This document shows positions 1 through 7,972 of a stretch of 64,000 nt of DNA, piece after piece. How positions within the stretch are numbered: the stretch's first letter is position 1; every line of letters begins with the position of its first letter. A model generated the notes under the pieces. That model ran no database searches. It saw only the letters and a program-made list of their open reading frames with translations, and had not been told where the DNA came from. A program made the translations under genes and the position numbers. The stretch is from assembly GCA_020638995.1 (NCBI GenBank), contig JACKHM010000001.1:186001-250000 (forward strand). Reading direction: 5' to 3'. Source of the stretch: Planctomycetaceae bacterium (GTDB lineage Bacteria; Planctomycetota; Planctomycetia; Pirellulales; Pirellulaceae).

Positions 1-1412
1 ATCTCGACGACGAGTGTACCTGCACCCGAAGTATACTGCAGTACAAATGCAGTTGCCGCCGCAATCGACGCGACGGCCAAGATGCCGATAGCGATCAACG
101 AACTCCGCGATCGAGCAGCACTCGGCGGTGCGCTGACTTGCGAACGAAGTTGCAGCGAGGTCACGGTATCGGTCATCGCCAAGTGCTTAGAGACGTCGCT
201 CGTATGCTGCAGCATATTGTTGAAGTTCGAATTGGCGTCGACCTTGCATAAGCTTGCTAAATCAGCTTGCTCGACAAACGACTGCAACGCATCGGCGAAT
301 TGGCTTGCGCTCTGAAATCGATCAATCGGGGCTTTGGCGAGCGCTCGGTCGAGAATGGCTGAGAGCTCGCTGGGTACGTCCGAGCGCAACTCCATCATCG
401 CGATCGGGCGTTCGTGTTCGTGAGCGATCAACTTGCGAAGTGGCGAGTCGTGCTTGTCGTCGGAAAATGGTGGCCTGCCGCATAGCAGGGCGTAGAGCGT
501 GCAGCCAAGACTGTATATGTCAACGCGATGGTCGACCTCCTTCACGTTCAAGGCCTGTTCGGGGCCCATGAAGTCGACCGAACCCATGACCTGAAAGTCT
601 TTCGTGAGCTCGCCAGCCGGAATGGGCGTGGTCAGTCGGGCCAAGCCCAAATCCAATACTTTTACTTGCCCCTGATTCGTCACCATTAGGTTCGAGGGCT
701 TCAGGTCACGGTGGATCATTCCCAGGTCATGCGCATGTTGAATTCCAAGTGCGGCCTGACGAACGACTTCGCAGGCATCACTTACTCGCAGCGGCCCGTG
801 ACATTGCAGCAGCTGAAATAGGTCGCGACCATTTACGTACTCCATCGCAAGATAACGCTGCCCGTTCACCTCTCCGGCATCGGTGGCGTGGACAATGTTA
901 GGATGATCCACTTTGCCGACCGCCTTCATCTCGCGGTCGAACCGCGCGACGGCCTGTTCGTCATGAACAAGCCGATCCGCCAGCAACTTGACCGCAACCA
1001 TCTTCTCTAGACGCGTGTGCTCTGCCTTATAAACACATCCCATACCCCCTTGGCCAAGCCGTTCGACTAGACGGTACTGTCCAAGAGTTGTTCCTACAAA
1101 TTGCGTTTCTTGATTGATCAAAGTATCTCGCTGTGGGTTACCTTGATCACAGAGCGATCCAACCGACACAATATCGCGGACTCGTTCGAGTGCGGTCAGG
1201 AGCACCGGCTCGGAATCGAATGGCCCCTCGGCGCGTCCTTGCTTCACAGCACTAACAAAGGTGTCATCGATCGGACTCAGGCCGCTCAGCGTCGACTGAC
1301 ATGCCGAACACATGCTGATATGGTCATTCACGATCACAAGCACGGCGTCGTCGCTCAGACCTGACGCATAATCAATCAGCTCTTGCTCGTTAGGACATGT
1401 GCGGTCAATCAT
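1..1412 (-). CDS. Serine/threonine protein kinase with N-terminal zinc-finger-like segment (partial, runs off left edge)
   Basis: I translated the minus strand from the ATG at 1412. The frame stays open to base 1, so the C-terminus lies outside the window. The N-terminus has a CPNE start and an H-x3-C-x2-C motif (HISMCSAC), as in zinc-binding anti-sigma-like segments. The kinase domain begins near residue 110 with a glycine loop (LGQGGMG), then VAVKLL, HRDLKPSN near residue 231, VLDLGLA (DLG instead of DFG) and a GPE motif. A single membrane segment lies near residues 445-465, followed by TLVVE, typical of planctomycete membrane-anchored kinases, so the sensor part would be extracytoplasmic and off-window. 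An in-frame ATG at 1418 is an alternative, but GGAG at 1419-1422 is spaced correctly only for 1412. It follows the sigma gene at 1583-2275 by 170 bp, so the two are probably functionally paired. Confidence 0.9.
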   Translation of the reverse strand, partial: MIDRTCPNEQELIDYASGLSDDAVLVIVNDHISMCSACQSTLSGLSPIDDTFVSAVKQGRAEGPFDSEPVLLTALERVRDIVSVGSLCDQGNPQRDTLINQETQFVGTTLGQYRLVERLGQGGMGCVYKAEHTRLEKMVAVKLLADRLVHDEQAVARFDREMKAVGKVDHPNIVHATDAGEVNGQRYLAMEYVNGRDLFQLLQCHGPLRVSDACEVVRQAALGIQHAHDLGMIHRDLKPSNLMVTNQGQVKVLDLGLARLTTPIPAGELTKDFQVMGSVDFMGPEQALNVKEVDHRVDIYSLGCTLYALLCGRPPFSDDKHDSPLRKLIAHEHERPIAMMELRSDVPSELSAILDRALAKAPIDRFQSASQFADALQSFVEQADLASLCKVDANSNFNNMLQHTSDVSKHLAMTDTVTSLQLRSQVSAPPSAARSRSSLIAIGILAVASIAAATAFVLQYTSGAGTLVVE

Positions 1413-1582
1413 TTTCATCTCCGCGACCCACCACTCGTTGATGCGTTAGGTTCGCCAACTTCTAAAACGATTTGGCCTGACACGGAGCACGCGACCTCTT
1501 TTCACGATGGCACGCGAGCTTCGATTTAAGTTATTTGACTCAGTAGACTTGAGGCACAACCAAAAGACGCATGCGGATTATT

Positions 1583-2275
1583 TCAATCGACCAACTCACG
1601 AAGGCGGCGGATGACTCGTGATTTGGCTTGCCAGACTGAAGCCACCGAAATTCCGAGTTCATCTGCGACGGCGGCGGGCGCGATGTCGTCCATTGTCGAA
1701 CGCCAAAAGGCGAGCCAAGTAGTCTCCTTAATCTCGCCCCGAACGATATTCAGCGCTCGGTGCATTAAGCCACCGAAGCATTGGTCCAATTGGCTTTCGT
1801 CCAGCTCGCGATCCGGCACACCCAGGAGTTGCAGATGCGCATCCGTTCCGCCTGCTGCGGTCGGCTTATCGGCGCGAACACTGAAATGGTCGCGAATCTT
1901 GTTGCGAGTAATCGTATACAGCCAGGCGCGAAACGACCCATTCGCTTTGGACCTCTCGAAGCCACCAATGTGAGTCACCAGCGAGCGAAACACTTCCTGC
2001 AAAATATCTGCCGAGTCCTCGGCTTGCAGACCGCTTTGACGACACCAGTGGTAGATCAGCGGTCCATAGAGCTCCGTCAGACGGAACCATGCCGCCTGAT
2101 CCTGTTGCCTTACCTGTTCCAGCAAAGTGTATGAGGTCGCAGCTGAGGATCGATCGGAGTGCGGATGATTCAATGCGTTCACGTGGAGTCGCAGCTCAGA
2201 ATTATGGATGTCGTACGTATCGCCGAGTGAAACGATTACACCGTAACTAATCCGCCTTTCAGGCTTTACTCGCAT
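1583..2275 (-). CDS. RNA polymerase sigma factor, ECF subfamily (planctomycete type)
   Basis: This 230-residue protein has sigma region 2 (LYGPLIYHWCRQSGL, then ADILQEVFRSL and FRAWLYTITRNKIRDHF, about residues 65-130) and a C-terminal region 4 helix-turn-helix (VADELGISVASVWQAKSRV, about residues 200-220). The LYGP..YHWCRR-type region 2 and the sigma-kinase pairing are typical of the planctomycete ECF groups that sit next to Ser/Thr kinases. It is likely co-transcribed with the kinase that begins 170 bp downstream and would redirect RNA polymerase to a small regulon. The start at 2275 has no clear Shine-Dalgarno sequence. The first roughly 45 residues do not look like sigma sequence, so the true start may be downstream. 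Confidence 0.88.
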   Translation of the reverse strand: MRVKPERRISYGVIVSLGDTYDIHNSELRLHVNALNHPHSDRSSAATSYTLLEQVRQQDQAAWFRLTELYGPLIYHWCRQSGLQAEDSADILQEVFRSLVTHIGGFERSKANGSFRAWLYTITRNKIRDHFSVRADKPTAAGGTDAHLQLLGVPDRELDESQLDQCFGGLMHRALNIVRGEIKETTWLAFWRSTMDDIAPAAVADELGISVASVWQAKSRVIRRLRELVD

Positions 2276-2734
2276 TCAGCTAAACGCGGCCACCATACTC
2301 CCATTCACAAATCCAAAAGTCAAGGAACCGCGAGAATCACTCAGGGCTTTTAATTTGTTGATAACGCACAGTTCTTGACGGCATCGAGCCCCAAAACGTC
2401 AGCGGGGAACAACGTAAAGGACGCCACACTCACGCTTCGGGTTCTGGTAACAAACTCGTCGCCAGTTGCAAAGGCGAATTGCCCTGAAGTTTCCGCCACG
2501 TCGCGATCGCAGTTTACCGTTGCTGGTCCACCGGACAACGAATAGAGAACTTGCTCAAAGTGATTGTAAGAGTTCCTCCCTGTGCAACAACGATGTCACG
2601 GCAAATCACCCGCTCAGCCACCTGACGATGAAGCCAATGTCTCCTCTGATTGCAGCAGATAGAACGTCGCAAGATACGACAATGCACCAAACGCGCGCGC
2701 TAGTAGCACTGCTGCTGAAAGAACATTGCAAGCA
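2276..2734. other. Intergenic stretch with a possible C-terminal gene remnant (minus strand, about 2350-2596)
   Basis: On the minus strand an open stretch of about 80 codons ends at 2350 (TAA). It reads as a coherent polypeptide (FEQVLYSLSGG, then GQFAFATGDEFVTRTRSV, then FTLFPADVLGLD) but has no start codon and is closed upstream by TGA near 2596. It could be the tail of a deleted gene. I do not recognise the family. Nothing else is evident here. Confidence 0.25.
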
Positions 2735-3064
2735 CTATGCCGCTTTCCGTTCGTAGTGCTTCAGCAGTCCACCCAATCGTAAATGGCAAACGCTCTCTCC
2801 GGCAGGGGCTTTGTCGCTTTCCGGTTCAGGCCAGTTGCCGGTCAGCGGTTTATTGTCCAGCGATTGATGAGGCCGGACAGTCTGATAAAAGTCGACGTAC
2901 TCGGAGATCAAGTCGTTGAAGTGGTCTTCGCCGAACACGATGAAATGCTCCAAAGTTACTTGCTGGATGCTTTGAATCCAATGTTCGATGAATGCGTTCA
3001 TGTTGGCTACACGCGGGCCCACCCAAATAGCATACTTGTAAACCGAACGATGCCGAGTTTCCAC
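2735..3064 (-). pseudogene. Integrase-type transposase, C-terminal fragment
   Basis: The frame encodes about 109 residues matching the end of an rve-type integrase core: NMNAFIEHWIQSI, then FGEDHFNDLISEYVDFYQ and RPHQSLDNKPL. This is the region around and after the last catalytic Glu in IS3/IS481-like transposases. The domain upstream, with the first two Asp residues, is missing, and the flanking sequence at 3065 onward gives no continuation. It is therefore a decayed insertion-sequence remnant, not an active transposase. No terminal repeats could be identified. Confidence 0.75.
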
Positions 3065-3088
3065 AGGATCACCGGGACACTAACGATC

Positions 3089-3373
3089 ATGGTGACCAGT
3101 AAAACGGCGGCTCGCATTCTGATTGTTGACGACCACCCCTTGATGCGAGAAGGCATGGCCACTCAGACTTCCAACGAAGCGGATGACGTGGAGGCAGCGC
3201 TACAACTCGTCCGCGAGCAGCACGCACACTGTCGCTCGGCGGCGTCATCGCGCTCCGTTGGCCTTCAGGGCATCATGACAATTCCGCAACCGTCTGCATT
3301 CGCCGCGTTGCTCAAGGGCCACGACGGCGAATGTCCGTGTTGCAGGCGGCAATTCGCGGACGGAGACGGTTAG
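3089..3373 (+). pseudogene. Response regulator receiver domain, truncated remnant
   Basis: From the ATG at 3089 the product begins with a strong receiver-domain N-terminus (ARILIVDDHPLMREGM), as in NarL/FixJ-type regulators, with the acidic pair in beta-1/alpha-1. After about 25 residues it jumps to what looks like the second helix (DDVEAALQLVREQHAH), without the segment normally between them. It then degenerates, with no phospho-acceptor Asp, no Thr/Lys positions and no LuxR-type helix-turn-helix. The frame ends inside the repeat that starts at 3359. I read it as an internally deleted, non-functional gene piece. Confidence 0.6.
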
Positions 3374-3442
3374 TTAGCCCTGTCGCGATTCTTCGGAGCC
3401 CTGGCAAGGTCCCAACTTGAAGCCAAATGCGTTAAGTGTTTA
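3359..3442. repeat. Dispersed intergenic repeat, copy 1 (shortened)
   Basis: Bases 3359-3370, 3375-3386 and 3387-3442 match 6861-6872, 6873-6884 and 6960-7016 in the same order, with a few substitutions. This copy has a 4-bp insertion (3371-3374) and lacks about 75 bp present in the second copy (6885-6959). Confidence 0.7.
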
Positions 3443-3765
3443 ATACCTTACGCAGTAACGCGGGCAATGGAGCAACCGAGACTGCCCACGCCCCGCGCCA
3501 TCATTCTGACACGCCAGGGTCAGCGTCCGTCGCGCAGAAACTACTCGGGTCGTGGACACCGCTGGAGTTTTTGACTGCGCTGATTACAGAAGTCGCGATG
3601 ACGGAGCGCACGAAGCGAAAGCCAGAGTATCACCTTGGTCGCTCCCTATTAGGGGGCAGCAAATAGCTCAATAGTCAAGATGGCCGCGCGCATCCAACCG
3701 CTCAAGGTTTGTTTCGGGACGCGAGCTGGAACGGCACATCCTGGCAAGCAGGCGCGGGGTTGGAA
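3443..3765. other. Intergenic stretch without a convincing gene
   Basis: A 76-codon plus-strand frame (3436-3666) crosses this region, but it has no recognisable domain, no Shine-Dalgarno sequence and atypical composition. I see no supported feature. Confidence 0.4.
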
Positions 3766-4308
3766 CTAGCGCTGCGATGAAGACTGGTCCTGGGCTGGGC
3801 GCTCAATCGGTCGACCGTTGAATGCCGTGATGCCTTTGCGCGGCACGACGAATGCAACGTATGGGCGGTCGCCTTTCTTGACCAAGTCGGCGGCGATGAA
3901 TCGGCATTGGAGGTCGCCGGTTCGCTTCAACTTGCTGAAGACTTCATATCTCGCCGACGAGTCGCCTCCCAACGCCGCCAACACGAAACATCTCTCGAAA
4001 TCGACGGTGGGCACGACGCCCAGACGCCAGTCGCGCCACAGCCGGCTTAACGTTGCCTGATCGTGAATGACGCCGTTCTCAGGCAACGGATTGCGCTGTT
4101 CTATTCGCAAATCCAGTTCGCCGTGCCAGGATACGATGATGGGAGCCCTTATGGCCTCATCGTCGTCGAAAAACCTTGTTCGACTCTCCCGATACTCTTG
4201 CTTCAAGCGCGCGGCCGCACCCGGCACTTGCTGAGTCGCCGCGTTTTGCGCGCAAGTCACGTCGGACGAAAGCAGGCCAACCAAGACAACTGCGGCTTTC
4301 AATAACAT
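3766..4308 (-). CDS. Small secreted protein, VDF-motif planctomycete family
   Basis: From the ATG at 4308 the product is 180 residues, with a signal peptide (MLLKAAVVLVGLLSSDVTCAQ) and a basic/acidic stretch (RLKQEYRES..FFDDDE). A C-terminal globular part follows with the pattern GVIHDQATLSRLWRDW, then PTVDFERCFVLAA, then PYVAFVVPRKGITAFNGRPI. The order 'residue W..W - vDF - hydrophobic strand - ...NGr.' resembles small planctomycete secreted proteins and, more distantly, PrcB-C-type domains. The resemblance is from memory. No catalytic residues are evident. The frame is also open upstream to 4659, but the added residues are low quality and the upstream gene appears frameshifted, so I chose 4308. 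The function is unknown. Confidence 0.6.
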   Translation of the reverse strand: MLLKAAVVLVGLLSSDVTCAQNAATQQVPGAAARLKQEYRESRTRFFDDDEAIRAPIIVSWHGELDLRIEQRNPLPENGVIHDQATLSRLWRDWRLGVVPTVDFERCFVLAALGGDSSARYEVFSKLKRTGDLQCRFIAADLVKKGDRPYVAFVVPRKGITAFNGRPIERPAQDQSSSQR

Positions 4309-4327
4309 CTGGTTTAGCGCAGCTGGC

Positions 4328-4659
4328 TCAGAAATACTTCGTTTCAAGTTCGGCCAAGATACTGCCCAACCTCGCCGGTGCGTCGCCGTGGGTATCAGGC
4401 CAAGAAGCATTCTCAAGGTCGCAGATAGGGCTGTCCACGTCATGGTTCGAGTCGGCGTCCGAGCACGACAGTGGCTGCAATGTGGACACACGTAAGTATA
4501 TGTCCCAGTCTTCGCCACAGTGCCATCGGCCATAGTGTGCCACTCATGCACGACCGGGATAAGCAAGGCGCAATTACCGCAAGGTCTCCACGTATACTTA
4601 TCCACCGGGGGTGGGACGTTACTTTCACCCAGATTCATCGACGAATCCTCCCGCGGCAC
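4328..4659 (-). pseudogene. Zinc-ribbon protein gene, apparently frameshifted
   Basis: The start at 4659 gives a plausible N-terminus with two CxxC pairs (PCGNC near residue 27 and VCPHC near residue 58), the signature of a zinc ribbon. Directly after the second pair this frame turns into Arg/Thr-rich noise. The neighbouring minus frame becomes protein-like (SDADSNHDVDSPICDLENA, ending ILAELETKYF) and stops at 4328, 19 bp before the secreted-protein start at 4308. A one-base shift near 4460-4480 would join the two into a protein of about 110 residues. It could be a real lesion, a sequencing error or a coincidence. Confidence 0.4.
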
Positions 4660-5057
4660 AAAGGCCTGGCCTGCCTAACATGGCAGTTGATTATGGGTTG
4701 AAAGTGCGATGCAGACAACGCGACCCGCCCTTGCAACAACCGGTATTCGGAGATCCGATGCACGAACGTGCCTCGGACGCGTCGACAACAGGGTGCAAGT
4801 AGTCTTGGGACAATCTTCTTCCGGCGCGGCTATCCACGACCGACAGCAATTTCGCGTTGATCTATGCTGCTCCTATCGTGTCAAAATGATAGCGCAGGGC
4901 AGAGGCAGTCTGGGTTGCTTCAGTGGTTGCGTTACTGCGTAAGGACTTAAACTCCGCAGTCATTATCGACTCTCACCACATGCATTGAAAAGTAAACCTA
5001 CGGTGCACATCAAAGTGTGGCCGCGGCGTTCCAGCCGCGCCGGATTCGCCTTGGTGC
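4660..5057. other. Intergenic region with a GC-rich hairpin downstream of the M81 gene
   Basis: No gene is supported. At 5022-5038 an inverted repeat (CGCGGC, loop GTTCCA, GCCGCG) lies about 20 bp beyond the M81 stop. It has no T-tract on the minus strand, so it is at best an imperfect terminator or a REP-like palindrome. Confidence 0.4.
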
Positions 5058-6536
5058 TCAACTTCCAGGCGGAATTTCAACCGGAAAAATGCGGCGAGTG
5101 CGCTTCGTGTGAGGGATCTTGGAGAAATCATGCGTGTGAATGCCAGCCGCGTCGACGTTGTAAATGGAACCGGCAATCGGCTCGAAGGCGGCGCGAAAGT
5201 GAGCTGCTGACTTGACGCAAATGTAACGCATCTTCGCACAATCAATTCCCAGGCTGCGGGCAAACGCCTGGTCGAACGGCTGCTCGCGAGAGCAAACGAC
5301 GACGACGGATACGCCTTCAATCTTGACCCACGCGGATGTTCCCATGCTGCCCGTCAGGCCGGCGAACATGGGGCCGTCGTACGCAAATGCTCCCTCGGAC
5401 AACGCGATCACTTCCGCCTCACCTTCTATCGGAGCGCCTTGAACCGGCGAAGACTTGCCGCCAAGGCGAATCGAGATGCGACTGCCGACGCCGGCCGCGT
5501 GAGCTTGTTTCGCGACTTCCGGGTCAACCATGTACAGGGCCAACGCATCGGTCAGTCCCATCTCCAAGAATGTTCGGAGGACTTCGGTCGAATCGCCAGG
5601 TGATCCGCCACCGGTGTTGTCTGCATGGTCGGCAAGAATGATCGGGTAGCGGCCGATCCGTTTTCCGTCGGCCAGCGCGTCGCGCACGGTCAGCGGCGGT
5701 GAGTACCAGCGCTCGCGGTGATCCCAGATCCAATCGCCAAGTTCGTTGGCCAATTGCTGAGCTAGGGCGCGGTCATTGTTTGTGACCGCGATGACCGAAC
5801 TGCCGACCTCCAGCACATCCGCCCACGGGAACCCCGTCGCCACCGTCATGCTGACGACACCCTCGCGCCGTTCCATATCGTGCAGGCGCTGGATCACTTC
5901 GGTCATTGGCGGCTGGGCGGTGATTTGACAGCGGGTACTCCAAAACATCGGCAATTGACGAATGGCCATCGTGGGCCGAATCTCGCCACGAATCGTCCGC
6001 ACGACAATCTCGCCCGCTTCCTGCCCGCGCTCCGCCATGTCGATGTGAGGAAACGTATCGTAGCCCACAATCGCGTCTGCAACTTCGACTCGCCACTTGG
6101 AATGGTTACCGTGCAGATCCTGTGGCACGCCGATGGGAACATGCGGACCAACGACATCGCGGACTGCGGCAATCACGTCGCCGTCGCCGTCATCAATGCC
6201 GTCGACAACCATCGCGCCGTGCAAATCGAGCAAGACCCCATCGACCGGCCCGGCCGCCTTCAGCCGCTCGATCAGCTCCATTTTCATCACTTCGTAATCG
6301 GCGCGACGAATCAATCCACCGGGAAAAGCCGACGCACGCAACAAAGGGACCAGTTCAAAACCGTATTGCTCTGCAGCCGCAATGAAGCCCCCGGTTGGTG
6401 CATTGGCACCTCGAAAGCGTTCGAGGATCGCATCGCCTCGAATGATTCCACGATCATGTTCAAAATCGTTGAGCGTCGTCTCGGTGTTCACGCACGTGCT
6501 CGTCTCGTGAATAATGCCGCCTGTCGCGATTCGCAA
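5058..6536 (-). CDS. M81 family metallopeptidase (MlrC-like)
   Basis: This 492-residue protein is the usual length for the family. The N-terminus RIATGGIIHETSTC matches the conserved 'GGi.hETnTf' opening. LLDLHGAMV (near residue 105) and DLHGNHS (near residue 143) carry conserved Asp/His residues, and ILADHADNTGGGSPGDST (near residue 305) is the family signature. The C-terminal half has the expected alternating strands. MlrC is named for a microcystin-degrading enzyme, but most family members have unknown substrates and are thought to be zinc-dependent hydrolases. No signal peptide is seen, so it is probably cytoplasmic. It stands alone, with remnant-rich DNA on both sides. The substrate is unknown. 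Confidence 0.9.
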   Translation of the reverse strand: MRIATGGIIHETSTCVNTETTLNDFEHDRGIIRGDAILERFRGANAPTGGFIAAAEQYGFELVPLLRASAFPGGLIRRADYEVMKMELIERLKAAGPVDGVLLDLHGAMVVDGIDDGDGDVIAAVRDVVGPHVPIGVPQDLHGNHSKWRVEVADAIVGYDTFPHIDMAERGQEAGEIVVRTIRGEIRPTMAIRQLPMFWSTRCQITAQPPMTEVIQRLHDMERREGVVSMTVATGFPWADVLEVGSSVIAVTNNDRALAQQLANELGDWIWDHRERWYSPPLTVRDALADGKRIGRYPIILADHADNTGGGSPGDSTEVLRTFLEMGLTDALALYMVDPEVAKQAHAAGVGSRISIRLGGKSSPVQGAPIEGEAEVIALSEGAFAYDGPMFAGLTGSMGTSAWVKIEGVSVVVVCSREQPFDQAFARSLGIDCAKMRYICVKSAAHFRAAFEPIAGSIYNVDAAGIHTHDFSKIPHTKRTRRIFPVEIPPGS

Positions 6537-6860
6537 GGTATTGTCCTTTCTCTTGGGATCTGTCCAAAAGGTGTGACGATGGACTCTGAACGCTTGGTAT
6601 GTTCTACCGCGGGTGCCTCACTATCGGTAGTTCGGATTTGCATTACCCAATTCCTTGACGTGTTTGTGAGTTGCCCCCATTCGGCGAGCCTCCGTACCGA
6701 CCCAATCCAACCCCTTCCTACCAGGAATGACTATGGCCACTTCGCCAACTAGCTGGCTGCGCGCAACCGATTGCGAACCTGGACCCGCTTTGCAAGTGCA
6801 TGACCTGCCTATTCGTGAAGCGAAGCTTGTCGGATCGTCAGACCGGAAATGGAGATCGCT
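6537..6860. other. Intergenic stretch upstream of the M81 gene
   Basis: It contains the promoter-proximal side of the M81 gene. An open minus-strand frame (6914-6621) crosses it, but no domain was recognised. No RNA gene or clear promoter was found. Confidence 0.3.
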
Positions 6861-7067
6861 GACGGAGACGGTTAGCCCTGTCGCCCATGATCTCAGGGTG
6901 CCTTCGCTGGGCACTCAGGCAAGCCGGGTTTTTGCGATTTTCCAGGCCTCGCGGTTTTCGATTCTTCGGAGCTATGGCAAGGTCCCAACGTGAAGCCAAA
7001 TGCGCCAGGTGTTTAAGACCTGTGCGCGCAACGACCGCCGCCCATTCGCCCCGGAGTTGTCGTCAGG
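6861..7067. repeat. Dispersed intergenic repeat, copy 2 (longest)
   Basis: This is the longest copy. Its left part (6861-6884) and middle part (6960-7016) match copy 1 at 3359-3442. Its right part (7016-7067) matches copy 3 at 18724-18773, including an identical block of about 21 bp and another of 14 bp. No long open frame follows the repeat. The GCGCGCAA octamer at about 7023 recurs in copy 3. Confidence 0.65.
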
Positions 7068-7236
7068 AGCGCTTTCGGCCTGCCAAGACCGGCCAACTCG
7101 AACCTGCTGTTGTCGATGTGACCCAACGCATGTTCGGATCGCCCGGTTGATCGCCAACTTGGCAATCGCGGGACGACGGACAGGTTAAGCAACACGCGTT
7201 GCGCCAGAATGCGGGTCGGGTGCAATCAAGGGCGCA

Positions 7237-7800
7237 CTACTTCAAGGCGGCAGCCGCCTGGGCGTCCCAGGTGATCAGGCAGCTGGAGAGTGCCTGTTGA
7301 AGTTTGGCGACTCCGGCAGCCGTCACGTTTGTCTTTCGCAGATCTACGATTCGCAGTTCGTGGCATCGTTCGAGGTGGACCAGACCGGCATTGCTGATTG
7401 AGGTTGAGGAAAGTCGCAGGTCGTTCAATTCTGGCAGGTCGCCCAGCGGCTCAAGGTCGGCGTCCGCCACTTGAGTCCCGATCAAAATCAACGACCACAG
7501 TTGGGGGCAACTGCGCAACTCGCCGAGACCCTCGCAGGTCAATTGCGAATTCGTATAGAAGTTAAGTACACGCAACTCGGGGAGCTTGCCGACCAGCGGC
7601 CAGATCTGGCCTGTCAATAAATTCGAATCGATGTTCAGGGTGTGCAGCTGGGCGAGTGAGGGCAACACTTCGAGCATCTCAGCGGTGACCTTCGATTTAC
7701 CTTGAACGTAGAGTCCACGCAAGCCCGTGTGTCGGGACAGTTCCTGCAGGACGTTTGTATTCATTGAGGGCAAACTTGTCGCACGAAATAGTTCCAGTGT
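7237..7800 (-). pseudogene. C-terminal leucine-rich-repeat fragment of the giant kinase gene, separated by an IS
   Basis: Reading minus from 7800, the frame begins TLELFRATSLPSM and continues through five or six leucine-rich repeats (LHTLNIDS, LRVLNFYT, LWSLILIG, LNDLRLSS, LRIVDLRK). It ends at 7237 with a typical terminal sequence (KLQQALSSCLITWDAQ), similar to the end of the first LRR block inside the kinase (ALPNCKITWDGPG). If the IS at 7801-9429 and one 9-bp target duplication are removed, this frame joins exactly to ...SLRENPTLE at 9430-9438. It therefore once formed the end of the giant kinase. A TTG at 7773 could start it, but there is no ribosome site. Confidence 0.85.
7792..7800. repeat. 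Target-site duplication, left copy (ttccagtgt)
   Basis: Nine bases, ttccagtgt, immediately precede the left inverted repeat and recur exactly at 9430-9438 after the right inverted repeat. Confidence 0.9.
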
Positions 7801-7928
7801 CGAATGGCACTGTCACATCTGGGGCGTCGCGCGGATTGAGATAGGCGTGGACGGAGGTTGTTTCTAAAATCCGCCAAGCTTGAGGATTGGTCTGGTTTCA
7901 AGGGCCGTCCTTGGTTAATAAGACGTTG

Positions 7929-7965
7929 CCCTCCTTGGTCTGCGTGGCGTTGAGACCAAGGAGGG
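7929..7965 (+). promoter_or_regulatory. Hairpin sequestering the transposase ribosome-binding site
   Basis: A perfect 13-bp inverted repeat (CCCTCCTTGGTCT at 7929-7941, complement at 7953-7965, 11-nt loop) contains the transposase Shine-Dalgarno (AAGGAGGG at 7958-7965) seven bases before the ATG. In RNA that includes both arms the ribosome site would be paired. This is the arrangement known from IS10, IS50 and IS200 for limiting transposase translation from read-through transcripts. Confidence 0.75.
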
Positions 7966-7972
7966 TTTCTTC

